Counted from the stretch's first letter, positions 45,546-54,335 are shown. The stretch: 64,000 nt of DNA from an uncultured Acidimicrobiales bacterium (GCA_937976305.1 CALJSB010000119.1:1-64000); one strand, 5' to 3'. The notes: generated by a model from the letters alone, not told the origin. Numbers and translations are program-made.

Positions 45546-45914
45546 TCAGCCGTTGTCGGCGTCAGGCCGAAATGCGATGGGACGGATCTCGAGCTTCCCG
45601 GTGCCGATCGGCATTGCCGCCGCAAGCTCGATGGCCTCGTCGAGGTCCGCTGCTTCGATGATGTAGAAGCCGCCAAGTTGCTCTTTGGTTTCGGCAAACG
45701 GTCCGTCGGTGGTGCCGGTCTTGGCGTTGTCGACCATCGAGACCGTCGTGGCGGTGTCTGACGGAGCAAGCGACGCTCCCCCGACCCAGTGACCACCATC
45801 GATCAACTTCTGGTTGTAGGCCATCCACGCGCCCATCATCTCGTTGAATTCGGGCGTGCCTGGGGCCGGTCCGTCGTCGTCGTACTCGGTGTAGTTGGTG
45901 ATCATGTACTCCAT
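45546..45914 (-). CDS. YCII/DGPF-domain protein
   Basis: 122 residues. Contains the name-giving DGPFAETKEQLGGFYIIEA motif and the GAWMAYNQKLIDGGHWVGG segment. DGPF proteins are the conserved partner of ECF42 sigma factors, are thought to be co-regulated with them and may act as small-molecule-binding enzymes or sensors. Directly upstream of the sigma gene with a 36-bp gap. The 160 bp before it (45915-46074) holds no gene I can support. Confidence 0.92.
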   Translation of the reverse strand: MEYMITNYTEYDDDGPAPGTPEFNEMMGAWMAYNQKLIDGGHWVGGASLAPSDTATTVSMVDNAKTGTTDGPFAETKEQLGGFYIIEAADLDEAIELAAAMPIGTGKLEIRPIAFRPDADNG

Positions 45915-46074
45915 GGTTCAATCCTCTCAGCTCGAGGCGGGTCGGTCCCACTCTCGCCTTGTTGACGAAGGACGAACTCGAGATCGACAGGTAGTGGCGA
46001 ATTTCTTTGAGATTCTTTTCGCTTCGAGATTTCGCTTGCGGTGAAGCTCGCTGAGCTGGCTCGGGCCGACGGCA

Positions 46075-46713
46075 TCATCTGACCCATCGAGCAAGGCCCA
46101 GAACCGCCGGGGCCGTGTCTTCGGCCCGGGCGATGACGAGCTGAACCCAACCGTCGACCGACCACACGTTCGACACAGCCTGATCAAGACCCGGAAGCGG
46201 TCCCTCAGTGAGTCGGAGCTGCACCGTGTAGCCGGCAAACAACAACTCGGGATCGATGTATTCGTCGCCGAGCCGGGCGGTGAGGTGGAAGCCTGGGCCC
46301 CCCGAGGCAACGACCTGCCCCTGTCGAACCGTTTGCCCTCGCACCACATTGATTGACTCGACGAAGGCGTAGGTCGAGCGCAAGCCGGAGCCGTGATCGA
46401 CGGTGATGTGGCGAGCATTGCCGACACGGCCAGCGAACACGACCCTGCCGTCGTCGACCGCGGTGACTGACTGGCCCGATGTCGCCCCGTACTCGAGCCC
46501 GCGATTGCCGGCCCCGTATCTCGATACCGGGGGTCGAAACGGATCAACGATGGGAGCGTCGAGAGGTGGGATCCACGGCCCCTCCCCAGCCGTCGCCGGG
46601 GCGACACCGACGACAAGCGAACACAACGTGATCCCAATGGTCGAGACGACAGACGCGAGAAAGACGGCCGCGGTGCTTGGTAGCACCGGCAGCCGTCGCG
46701 CTCGGTAAGACAT
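46075..46713 (-). CDS. Secreted M23/LytM-like protein lacking zinc ligands
   Basis: 212 residues from ATG 46713 with GGGGG upstream. A basic start and hydrophobic helix (VLPSTAAVFLASVVSTIGIT) ending in APATAGEG form a signal peptide. The domain that follows has the M23 layout (RYGAGNRGLEYGA, VFAGRVGNARHITVDHGSGL, TVRQGQVVASGGPGFHLTAR). The usual HxGxD is changed to NRGLE and the HxHFE to GFHLTAR, so the zinc site is not intact. Probably a non-catalytic cell-wall binding or amidase-activating protein, as in EnvC-like factors (inference). Confidence 0.78.
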   Translation of the reverse strand: MSYRARRLPVLPSTAAVFLASVVSTIGITLCSLVVGVAPATAGEGPWIPPLDAPIVDPFRPPVSRYGAGNRGLEYGATSGQSVTAVDDGRVVFAGRVGNARHITVDHGSGLRSTYAFVESINVVRGQTVRQGQVVASGGPGFHLTARLGDEYIDPELLFAGYTVQLRLTEGPLPGLDQAVSNVWSVDGWVQLVIARAEDTAPAVLGLARWVR

Positions 46714-46816
46714 GGCAACCCCCAACGTGACGAAGTTCGTCGACCAGAAAGGGGGAAGTTGTTCGGGCCTAGGCCCGATTGACCACCGAGGTGATCAGTT
46801 CATGTGGCCCGCTGAG

Positions 46817-46894
46817 CTAGACCGCTTCGAGCGCTGGGCTTACTAGACCGCTTCGCGCGCTGGGCTTACTAGACCGCTTCGCGCTCTTGGGCCT
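46817..46894. repeat. Three tandem 26-bp repeats spanning the whiG stop
   Basis: CTAGACCGCTTCG begins units at 46817, 46843 and 46869 (period 26). The unit at 46869 contains the stop codon and last codons (EREAV) of the sigma gene; the other two are copies downstream of it, each restoring the same GAAGCGGTCTAG end. Confidence 0.85.
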
Positions 46895-47978
46895 GCAGCC
46901 GCGAGCGCAATTGGAGTACCGCTTTGGTGTGAATCTGACACACCCGGCTCTCGGTGACACCGAGCACGTTGCCGATCTCAGCGAGCGTGAGGTTCTCGTA
47001 GTAGTAGAGCGTGAGCACAATCTTGGCTCGCTCGCTCATCTTGTTGATCGCCTCGGCCAGCATCTGGCGCATCTCGACCCGCTCGTACATGCCGCCGGGG
47101 CCATCTTGACGATCGGCCAACGTGTCGCCGAGGGTCAGGCTCTCGCCGCCTCCGCCGAAACTCAGCATTTCGTCGAGGGCCACGATGCCAAGCGAGCTGA
47201 TCTGGTTGTAGATACCAAGGAGCTGGTCCATGGTCATCTCGAGCTCTTCGGCGATCTCTTCGTCGGTTGGTGCTCGGTGGAGCACGGCCTCAAGCTTGGT
47301 CATGGCCCGCTCGACGGACTTTGCCTTCGCTCGCACCGAGCGAGGTACCCAGTCGATCGAGCGGAGCTCGTCGAGCACGGCGCCCTTGATCCGGGAGATG
47401 GCGTAGGTTTCGAACTTGAAACCGCGCTCCGGGTCAAACTTCGTGATCGCATCGATCAAGCCGAACATGCCGTAGCTGACGAGGTCAGCCTGATCAACGT
47501 TCTGTGGGAGACCGGAGGCAATCCGTCCTGCCACGTACTTGACCAACGGCGCGTAGTACACGATCAGCTGATCGCGATCCTCCTGCGTCGGATTGTCTTT
47601 GTAGCGCGTCCAGACCTCATCAAGATCTGCTGCATTGTCTAAATCTGTCACTGTTCCCGCCAAGGAGTCGCGTCCGCCAAATGAGTGTTCGGACGTCGCC
47701 GGGCCAGCGCCCGGTTCGATCCTTACCCACTCTCCGTCGGTTCTTCGCCACTTAACGTGAGAAGTTCCGGGGATTTGTTTGGCAGATTCCTTGATTGGAG
47801 GGACATGAGGAGCCACCGGATCGCCGGCGAACCCCTCAAACAGAGGGACTTTTTGCAGCTTGACGACGTTGCCGACACCCGCCGAGTGACGAGCTTCAAC
47901 CACGTTTTCCTTGGACTCTTGCGGTGTTGACGGCGCGACAAAGCCGAGGGCTTCGAGGTAGCGAGCGCGAACGTCCAT
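46869..47978 (-). CDS. WhiG/FliA-family RNA polymerase sigma factor
   Basis: The sigma-28-type core (about 250 residues) is clear: LIVYYAPLVKYVAGRIASGL, DLVSYGMFGLIDAITKFDPE, KFETYAISRIKGAVLDELRS, and region 4 LTLYYYENLTLAEIGNVLGV with TESRVCQIHTKAV. In actinobacteria WhiG controls sporulation or, as FliA, motility. The start is unclear: ATG 47978 gives 369 residues with a 110-residue N-terminal region of lower G+C and mixed codon use, while GTG 47651 gives 260 residues, close to Streptomyces WhiG. A still longer GTG at 48065 overlaps the dprA stop (GTGA). A rare TTA leucine codon lies near the second start. Gene order comM-dprA-whiG is typical. Confidence 0.88.
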   Translation of the reverse strand: MDVRARYLEALGFVAPSTPQESKENVVEARHSAGVGNVVKLQKVPLFEGFAGDPVAPHVPPIKESAKQIPGTSHVKWRRTDGEWVRIEPGAGPATSEHSFGGRDSLAGTVTDLDNAADLDEVWTRYKDNPTQEDRDQLIVYYAPLVKYVAGRIASGLPQNVDQADLVSYGMFGLIDAITKFDPERGFKFETYAISRIKGAVLDELRSIDWVPRSVRAKAKSVERAMTKLEAVLHRAPTDEEIAEELEMTMDQLLGIYNQISSLGIVALDEMLSFGGGGESLTLGDTLADRQDGPGGMYERVEMRQMLAEAINKMSERAKIVLTLYYYENLTLAEIGNVLGVTESRVCQIHTKAVLQLRSRLQAQEREAV

Positions 47979-48061
47979 CGACAAGGTCGCCAAATGTAGC
48001 GGTCGAGACACTGAGCGTGGTGAATGTCTCGGCGAAGAAGGGGTAGAGGAGCGCCGACTGC

Positions 48062-49192
48062 TCACGGCAGGCGCACTCGACTGCCGTCGATGACAACCAC
48101 GTCATCGAGTGCGAGCGTCTGCACAAGCGCCAACATCTCCTGCACCGAACGGTTCGTTGCACCGGCGAGTTCGTCAACGGTGACTGAGCCTGCGGCGAGT
48201 TCGGCCACCACCTCACGAGCGACCGGTGAGAGCTGCCGCGCTGTGTTGGCTTCGATCGCACCCGCTGGCTCTTCGGCGTAGGTCAACCCGAGCAGCTCAA
48301 GAATGTCGTGACCGCTCCGGACCGGCAATGCCCCGTCCATCAGCAGAGCGTTGGTGCCTGATGAGGCCGGGCTCAGAACCGAACCGGGTACCACGAGAAC
48401 CGGAACACCTCGATCGATCGCCTCATCGGCGGTGCTGAGGGCGCCTCCCTTCACATGGCTCTCCACCACAACGACCAGGTCGGCGAGCCCGGCGATGATC
48501 CGATTCCGGGCTGGGAACCGCCACCGAGAGGGATCGACGCCGAGCGGGGCTTCTGACACCAGAAGGCCTCGCTCCCCCACGTCATTCCACAGCGCTTTGT
48601 GACGCTTGGGGTAGACGACGTCGAGTCCAGTGGCCACCACACCGAGGGCCGGCACATGCTGGCCAGCTGCCGCATCGAAGGCGCCGCTGTGTGCTGCGCC
48701 ATCGATGCCAAGCGCAAGCCCGCTCACCACCACGACTCCTGCCTTGGCGAGCACCTCGGCCATCGAGGTAGCGACGCGACGGCCGAGCGAAGTACAGCGG
48801 CGTGTGCCGACGATCGCCACCGAAGGCCGCCGAGTGAGCAGCGACGTATCACCGCGGCAGAACAACAACGCTGGAGGCTCCGGGTCATTGGCGAAGGGCC
48901 AAAGCGAAGACTGCGGAGTGACAACCTCAACGGACTGCGCATCGAGCGCTTCGATTGCTGCGTAGGCACTCTGATCACCCACTGCTTCGATCCACTGCTG
49001 TGTGACGTCTTGCCCCATGGCGCGAGGCGGATTGCTGGACACCTTGGGCAACCGGCCCCGGAGGAGCTCGTCCACAACCTCCTCGGCCGAACACGACGAA
49101 GTGATCCAGCGAAGTCTGACCGGACCCATACCGGGTAGGCCAAGCAGCCGGATAAGGGCCACCGCGTTTTCATCGAGCTGCTGGGGGGTCAT
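48062..49192 (-). CDS. dprA: DNA-processing protein DprA
   Basis: 376 residues. Loads RecA on incoming single-stranded DNA in transformation. Rossmann-like core with SVAIVGTRRCTSLGRRVA, VVSGLALGIDGAAHSGA, and FPARNRIIAGLADLVVVVES, followed by a C-terminal winged-helix region. Coupled to comM by an ATGA overlap. Confidence 0.95.
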   Translation of the reverse strand: MTPQQLDENAVALIRLLGLPGMGPVRLRWITSSCSAEEVVDELLRGRLPKVSSNPPRAMGQDVTQQWIEAVGDQSAYAAIEALDAQSVEVVTPQSSLWPFANDPEPPALLFCRGDTSLLTRRPSVAIVGTRRCTSLGRRVATSMAEVLAKAGVVVVSGLALGIDGAAHSGAFDAAAGQHVPALGVVATGLDVVYPKRHKALWNDVGERGLLVSEAPLGVDPSRWRFPARNRIIAGLADLVVVVESHVKGGALSTADEAIDRGVPVLVVPGSVLSPASSGTNALLMDGALPVRSGHDILELLGLTYAEEPAGAIEANTARQLSPVAREVVAELAAGSVTVDELAGATNRSVQEMLALVQTLALDDVVVIDGSRVRLP

Positions 49193-50709
49193 GCCGCGCC
49201 TCGCAGACTCTGCAGAGGTTTCGATCTCATGGCGAGCGCACGGGCAACCGCCGACACGCTGATGGTGGACCCGCCATCATCCAGGTCGACAATCGTGCGG
49301 GCGACGGTGCGGATACGACGCAGACCCCGGCCCGTGAGCTCACCTTTCTTGAGTGCCCTTTCGAGTAGCTGCTCGGCTTCTGGCTCGAGCGGGGCGACGT
49401 CGTCGAGTGCATGAGCGGGCAGATCTGCATTTGATCGATAGCCCCGATCACGAGATCGTTGCCGGGCCTCGGCAACTCGCTCACGCACCACATCGCTCGA
49501 CTCCTCTGGTGGGCCAGCAAGCAGCAGCGAGGCATCCGGTGGCGCAACGTCGATGCGAAGGTCGAAACGGTCGAGAAGCGGGGCAGACAGACGCCGCACG
49601 TAGCGATCGATTGAGGCATCCGAACATCGGCAAAGGCCATCGTCACCCCCGCCCAAGCCACAGGGACAGGGGTTCATGGCCCCGACCAGTTGAAAGCGAG
49701 CTGGCAACAAGACGGATCCGGAGGCACGCGTAATGCGTATGACGCCGTCTTCGACAGGTTGGCGAAGTGAGTCGAGGATCTTCAGCGGGAACTCGCCCAT
49801 TTCGTCGAGAAAAAGCACGCCAGCGTGGCTGGCGCTCACCTCGCCCGGGCGAATCACCGGGGACCCACCGCCGATCATTCCCACCTCGGAGATGCCGTGG
49901 TGAGGCGCTCGAAAGGGCGGGATCCGAACCAGTCCTCCCTCGGCCATCTTGAGCCCGCACACGGAATGAACTCTGGTGCACACCAACGCATCGTCAGCAT
50001 CGAGTGCTGGCAGCAAACCGGCGAGCCGATTGGCAAGCATCGTCTTGCCGCCGCCCGGCGGGCCGACCATCAGCAGATGGTGCCCACCCGCAGCGGCGAG
50101 TTCGAGGGCGTAGCGGGCAAGTGGTTGGCCCCGAACGTCAGCCAGGTCGGCGGTTGGCCGCACGAGCTCACCTTCGTCGCTGGCAACTGCGAACGAGGGA
50201 CGCAACCCTTGGCCGTCGAGCCAATCGAACACCTCTCGCAAGTGGCTTGCGCCGCGAACTGCGTCGGGGCGGACGACGGCGGCCTCGACCGCGCCTCTTG
50301 CGGGAACAATGAGCTCTTCGCCCGCAGTTGCGTCCGCGATGCTGACCAGACCGGGAACTGGGCGAATGGAGCCATCGAGCCCGAGCTCACCGGCAGCACC
50401 GAGCTTCAGGATCGTCTCGGGTGGCAACTGGCCAGACGCCACAAGCAACGCCAAAGCAATCGGTAAGTCGAGACCAGCACCGTGCTTGCGGATGCCCGAA
50501 GGCGCAAGGTTGACGGTGACTCGGCGCGTCGGCCACTCCAACCCGCTCGACAACAACGCGGCCCGCACCCGATCGCGCGCCTCACGACACGATGCATCCG
50601 GCAAGCCGACCACGGTGAAGCCGGGCAGCCCGTTCGAGACGTGGACCTCGACCGACACCGGTCGACCAAACACTCCCTCGACCACGGCCGAGCTGACGAT
50701 GGCGAGCAT
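49189..50709 (-). CDS. comM: YifB/ComM family Mg-chelatase-like AAA ATPase
   Basis: 506 residues from ATG 50709 (MLAIVSSAVVEGVFG), with AAAGGT upstream. Walker A GPPGGGKTMLANRL, Walker B VLFLDEMGEFP, and the CPCGLGGGDDGLCRCS zinc-binding segment are intact. ComM is a hexameric helicase that helps branch migration during transformation, consistent with the adjacent dprA. Confidence 0.95.
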   Translation of the reverse strand: MLAIVSSAVVEGVFGRPVSVEVHVSNGLPGFTVVGLPDASCREARDRVRAALLSSGLEWPTRRVTVNLAPSGIRKHGAGLDLPIALALLVASGQLPPETILKLGAAGELGLDGSIRPVPGLVSIADATAGEELIVPARGAVEAAVVRPDAVRGASHLREVFDWLDGQGLRPSFAVASDEGELVRPTADLADVRGQPLARYALELAAAGGHHLLMVGPPGGGKTMLANRLAGLLPALDADDALVCTRVHSVCGLKMAEGGLVRIPPFRAPHHGISEVGMIGGGSPVIRPGEVSASHAGVLFLDEMGEFPLKILDSLRQPVEDGVIRITRASGSVLLPARFQLVGAMNPCPCGLGGGDDGLCRCSDASIDRYVRRLSAPLLDRFDLRIDVAPPDASLLLAGPPEESSDVVRERVAEARQRSRDRGYRSNADLPAHALDDVAPLEPEAEQLLERALKKGELTGRGLRRIRTVARTIVDLDDGGSTISVSAVARALAMRSKPLQSLRGAA

Positions 50710-50803
50710 GCCCGCACCTTTCGATTGGAAACGAAAGGGGGCTTGCGCCACCGAAGACGTCCGACGCTAGCTCGGCCAGGCGCGATCGCCACCCACACAC
50801 CAC

Positions 50804-50848
50804 AACTGGCAGGATCCTGCACGACAGGCGCGCAAAATTCTGCCAGTT
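50804..50848. repeat. Interspersed hairpin repeat, family B, copy 1
   Basis: AACTGGCAG / CTGCCAGTT form a perfect 9-bp stem. In reverse complement the whole element matches the one at 60646-60684 at most positions, including CTGTCGTGCAG in the centre. Confidence 0.65.
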
Positions 50849-50870
50849 CGCACGGGGAGGGACGTGGCCG

Positions 50871-51035
50871 CTACTGGCGGAGAAGATCGAGGAACGCGTC
50901 GACGTCGAGCTTGTCGCCGTCTGCCTGTTCGACGCGCTCGGAGAGTTGGTGTCGATCCGCCCGTCGGCGTCGGACAAGGACACCGATCATCGCAACAACA
51001 GCGACCGCATGAATCACAAGCCAAATCCCAAGCAC
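50871..51035 (-). CDS. Small single-pass membrane protein
   Basis: 54 codons from GTG 51035, just above an in-frame stop. One membrane helix (LGIWLVIHAVAVVAMIGVLV) is followed by RRRRAD and an acidic, helical cytoplasmic tail ending in DVDAFLDLLRQ. Codon use is biased to G/C at third positions as in neighbouring genes. No SD is seen. Lies between the acyl-CoA ligase gene and comM on the same strand. Function unknown. Confidence 0.5.
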   Translation of the reverse strand: MLGIWLVIHAVAVVAMIGVLVRRRRADRHQLSERVEQADGDKLDVDAFLDLLRQ

Positions 51036-51149
51036 GGTTCAAGCACACCACACCAAACTGGGGGGTGTCATGGGAATCAGTACTCAAACAGCCGGGCCGT
51101 GTGACCTGTTTCACGTCGGCCCATCAAAGGCGGCGAACTCTTCGGCCGC

Positions 51150-52691
51150 TCAGTTGCCGCTCACCCGGCGGTCGTGGCCTTCCCAGAACGGTTCTCGCAG
51201 AACCTTGCGAGCCAGCTTGCCGACGGGCGACTTCGGCAACTCATGAGTGGTGAAGTCAACCGCGACCGGCTTCTTGTAGGAGCCGAGTTGGTCACGGCAC
51301 AGCTCGATCAACTCCTCGGCTGTCACCATGGCGCCCTCGATCACGGTCACTACGGCGTGGGGAGATTCACCCCATTGCTCACTCGGCACGCCAAAGACGG
51401 CGGCTTCGGTTACGTCGGCGTGGCTGGTGAGCACGTTCTCCAACTCCGCCGGCCAGATGTTGAAACCACCGGAGATGATCATGTCGTCCTTGCGGTCGAG
51501 CACGTAGAGATACCCGTTGGCATCGAGCTTGCCGATGTCACCCGACAGCACCCAGCCATCACGCATTCGTTCCGCCGTGGCTTCAGGGTTGTCCCAAAAG
51601 CCAAACATCTGGCCATCGCACCGAATCGCAATCTCGCCCTCTTCACCAACGGCGAGCGGCTCGCCGGTGTCGGGATCAACAATCTCGAGATCGCCGAACG
51701 GCAGAGGTCGACCAGCTGACCGAAGCGGATTCGAACCATCAACCGTCGAGAACCACTCACGTGGCCCCATCATCGTGATCGGGACGGCTTCGGTTTGGCC
51801 ATAGCCCTGATACAGCACGTCGCCGAAGACCTCTCGCGCCAATAGAGCGGTGTCATCAGCAATCGGAGCGCCGCCGATTTGCAGCGCCTTGAGCGACGAC
51901 CAATCGCGATCTCGGGCGGAAGGCTCTCGGGCCAGCATGTTGAGCATCGCTGGCACCAGGAATCCGTAGGCGACACCTTCGGACTCCATGGTGTCGAGCA
52001 CGGCCGCCGGCGCAAAGCTCGGAACGAGAAGGTTGGTGCCGCCCGACAACCACATCGGCGTGAACAGATACCCCGAACCATGCGAGATCGGCCCGACGTG
52101 CTGGCAAACGTCGCCGATGTCGACCGGCGGGAAATTGTAGAACCAGTCCCGACCGGCATCGAGCCACGTCTTGTGGGTGTAGCCAACCCCTTTGCTCTTG
52201 CCGGTCGTGCCGCCCGTGTGGCGAATGATGAACCAGTCGTCTTCGGCAACGTCGGGGTCGGGGTCGGTGTCGGGAAACCCGGCGAGCCAGGTCTCGTAAC
52301 CGTCGTCGCGCACGATGATGTGTTCGAGCGACTCGACTCGATCGGTCATGCCTTCGAGCGAGGCGGCATGTGTGTCGCTCACCACGACCGCACGGCAACC
52401 CGTGTGGCTCAGCATGTGTTCGTGCGCGTCTGGCCCATTTCGCGGGTAAAGGGGAACGCGGACCAGATTCGCCGCCGCAGTGCCGGCAAAGAAGTCAACC
52501 GATTCCAACGTGTTGTCTTCGAGCACGCCGACACGATCGCCCGGCTCGAGACCAAGCGACAGCAGGCCGTTGGCCATGCGAAGCCCGCGGACCCACGCTT
52601 GTGCATAGGTCAGTCGGCGGCCGGATTCGATGACCGCCAAATGATCGGCGTGGAAGCCAGCCGAGCGGCGCATCAACGTCCGGACGTCCAT
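51150..52691 (-). CDS. AMP-dependent acyl-CoA synthetase/ligase
   Basis: 513 residues. Activates a carboxylic acid as acyl-AMP and transfers it to CoA. The P-loop HTGGTTGKSKGVGYTHKTW, the QGYGQTEAV adenylate motif, WVLSGDIGKLDANGYLYV and the catalytic lysine region LPKSPVGKLARKVLRE are all present. Starts 4 bp after the cytochrome gene, which overlaps the crotonase gene, so the three form one operon. Suggests catabolism of an aromatic or fatty acid; the substrate is not determined. Confidence 0.93.
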   Translation of the reverse strand: MDVRTLMRRSAGFHADHLAVIESGRRLTYAQAWVRGLRMANGLLSLGLEPGDRVGVLEDNTLESVDFFAGTAAANLVRVPLYPRNGPDAHEHMLSHTGCRAVVVSDTHAASLEGMTDRVESLEHIIVRDDGYETWLAGFPDTDPDPDVAEDDWFIIRHTGGTTGKSKGVGYTHKTWLDAGRDWFYNFPPVDIGDVCQHVGPISHGSGYLFTPMWLSGGTNLLVPSFAPAAVLDTMESEGVAYGFLVPAMLNMLAREPSARDRDWSSLKALQIGGAPIADDTALLAREVFGDVLYQGYGQTEAVPITMMGPREWFSTVDGSNPLRSAGRPLPFGDLEIVDPDTGEPLAVGEEGEIAIRCDGQMFGFWDNPEATAERMRDGWVLSGDIGKLDANGYLYVLDRKDDMIISGGFNIWPAELENVLTSHADVTEAAVFGVPSEQWGESPHAVVTVIEGAMVTAEELIELCRDQLGSYKKPVAVDFTTHELPKSPVGKLARKVLREPFWEGHDRRVSGN

Positions 52692-52695
52692 GGGT

Positions 52696-53031
52696 TCAGA
52701 GCACCTCTCGGGTGTAGCGAACGACCGCTTCGATCTCGGCCTCGGTCAACCTGCCACCGAATGATGGCATCGAGCTGCGGCCATTGGTAATGAGCTCGAT
52801 CTGAACAGCGGGGTCAGGGATGCGCTGTTCGAGTCGGCCTTCGTTCAGCTTTGACCCTCTGCCACCACCGCCGGTTGCTCCGTGGCAGGCGGTGCAGTGC
52901 TGGACGTACACGTCTCGCCCTTCCATGAGCACAGGATCGTCAACCGTCACCTCAGGCGCGGGAGTACCGGTGCACGCGGTGATGAGGAACATGAAGAGGG
53001 TCGCAACGAGCGGCCCGACCAGACGCGTCAT
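52696..53031 (-). CDS. Class I cytochrome c, lipoprotein
   Basis: 111 residues. A lipoprotein signal (VATLFMFLITAC, Cys near 20) is followed by one haem-binding CTACH motif and a distal Met in SSMPSFGGRLTEAEI, the plan of small mono-haem cytochromes c. Works outside the cytoplasmic membrane as an electron carrier. ATG overlaps the crotonase stop (ATGA). Confidence 0.9.
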   Translation of the reverse strand: MTRLVGPLVATLFMFLITACTGTPAPEVTVDDPVLMEGRDVYVQHCTACHGATGGGGRGSKLNEGRLEQRIPDPAVQIELITNGRSSMPSFGGRLTEAEIEAVVRYTREVL

Positions 53032-53810
53032 CGACCTTCAAACTTTGGTTCACGCTTTTCGACGAACGCGCTGACCGCTTCGACGGTGTCGGCTGTGCCG
53101 AAGTTGACGGTTTGGGCCCACCCCTCGAGGTCGAGCGCCTCGTCCATCGAAGGAGACAGCGACTTGTTGAGCATGGCCTTGGTTTGCGCCAAGGCAATTG
53201 GTGGACCCGCGGCGAGGCGTTCGGCCCAGTCAGCGACGAACCCATCGAGCTCATCAGCCGGAACGACCCGATTCACGATGCCGATCCGCTCGGCCTCGAC
53301 CGCATTGATCACGTCGGCGAAAAACGCGAGCTCTTTGGCTTTGTGCAAACCAACGAGGCGGGGCAACAAAAAGGTGCCACCGAAGTCAACAGACAACCCG
53401 CGCTTGGCGAAGATCTCAGAGAATCGAGCAGCGTCGCTCGCCACGATGAGGTCGCAGCCGAGCGCGAGGTTGCAGCCGGCTCCGGCCGCAACACCGTTGA
53501 CCTTTGCAATCGTCGGCTGCGGCAGCAGATGCAGTCCCATCGCCACGTCATGAATTTGCCGCATGGCCGCCAACTGGTGGCGAGGCTTGCCGCCCGCACC
53601 AAGATCAGCTCCGGAGCAGAATCCTCGACCAGCACCCGTCACAACCAGCACCCGAACGTCGGTGTCGTGTCGCAGCTCGGCGAAGAACGCGCCAAGCTCA
53701 TCCCACATCGTTGCGTCTGCGGCATTCAGCCGATCTGGCCGGTTGAGCGTCAGCGTCACAATGCCGTTGTCATCCCGATCAACCAGAAGCGTTTCCATTG
53801 CCGTTGTCAT
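53028..53810 (-). CDS. Enoyl-CoA hydratase/isomerase (crotonase) family protein
   Basis: About 260 residues from ATG 53810 (MTTAMETLL); an open frame extends to 53852. Crotonase fold: NRPDRLNAADATMWDEL, the oxyanion segment GAGRGFCSGADL, and NGVAAGAGCNLALGCDLIVA. The two Glu residues of classic hydratases are replaced (Asn in GAGCNLAL, Asp in GLSVDFGGTFLLPRLVG). The latter is typical of PaaG-like isomerases, so isomerase activity is more likely. First gene of the crotonase-cytochrome-ligase operon. Confidence 0.9.
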   Translation of the reverse strand: MTTAMETLLVDRDDNGIVTLTLNRPDRLNAADATMWDELGAFFAELRHDTDVRVLVVTGAGRGFCSGADLGAGGKPRHQLAAMRQIHDVAMGLHLLPQPTIAKVNGVAAGAGCNLALGCDLIVASDAARFSEIFAKRGLSVDFGGTFLLPRLVGLHKAKELAFFADVINAVEAERIGIVNRVVPADELDGFVADWAERLAAGPPIALAQTKAMLNKSLSPSMDEALDLEGWAQTVNFGTADTVEAVSAFVEKREPKFEGR

Positions 53811-53892
53811 GAACTGAACCGTACCGCCCTGCCCCTGCCGCCGACCCATCACCCGCCGCCGCGAGATGACGGCAACGGCCCATACTGGCGTT

Positions 53893-54003
53893 GTGGGATT
53901 CGATCCATCTCGGCGTTACAAGCGAACTCGCTTCGACTACTTCTTCGTTGCTGGCGCCTCGATTGCTGCCATTGCTCTTGTTGCGTGGGCGCTCTTCGGT
54001 TGA
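53893..54003 (+). CDS. Small membrane protein
   Basis: 36 residues from GTG 53893. A basic N-terminus (MGFDPSRRYKRTRFDYFFVA, including the start Met) leads into one membrane helix ending ALVAWALFG. CATACT ends 6 bp before the start, so it may be leaderless. The stop is 3 bp before the next gene on the same strand, suggesting a small operon. Too short for common gene finders. Confidence 0.55.
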   Translation: MGFDPSRRYKRTRFDYFFVAGASIAAIALVAWALFG

Positions 54004-54006
54004 TCG

Positions 54007-54318
54007 ATGCCAAAGCGGAACCGAGCCAGAGAAGAACGCAGGGCGGCCGACGCCGTAGCCGGCAAGGCTCCGGTCAAGAAACGAAAGCCGAAGAAGCGCA
54101 AGCCCAAGAAGTCCGGACCCAAGTCGCTCCCCGACCCATCAGACACGCCCGAAACCGAAGTTCGTTACGTGATGGCTGGTGATGCAGTGCAGTCGTATCT
54201 CTGCCCCGGCTGTGGCCGTGACATCCCCGCTGGTTTGAGTCATGTCGTAGCGGTTCCGCCCGAAGCCGACCTCCGTCGCCATTGGCACCGAGGCTGTTGG
54301 GACCGCCGCAGCCGGTGA
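54007..54318 (+). CDS. Small basic zinc-finger-like protein
   Basis: 103 residues. The N-terminal half is Lys/Arg-rich (KKRKPKKRKPKKSGPKS), likely nucleic-acid binding. The C-terminal half has YLCPGCGRDIPAGLSHVV followed by RRHWHRGCW, a Cys/His arrangement that can hold one zinc ion. Similar short actinobacterial proteins are often annotated as ATP/GTP-binding without evidence. Starts 3 bp after the 36-residue membrane protein gene. Confidence 0.72.
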   Translation: MPKRNRAREERRAADAVAGKAPVKKRKPKKRKPKKSGPKSLPDPSDTPETEVRYVMAGDAVQSYLCPGCGRDIPAGLSHVVAVPPEADLRRHWHRGCWDRRSR

Positions 54319-54335
54319 GTCCCCCACTAGCCCGG

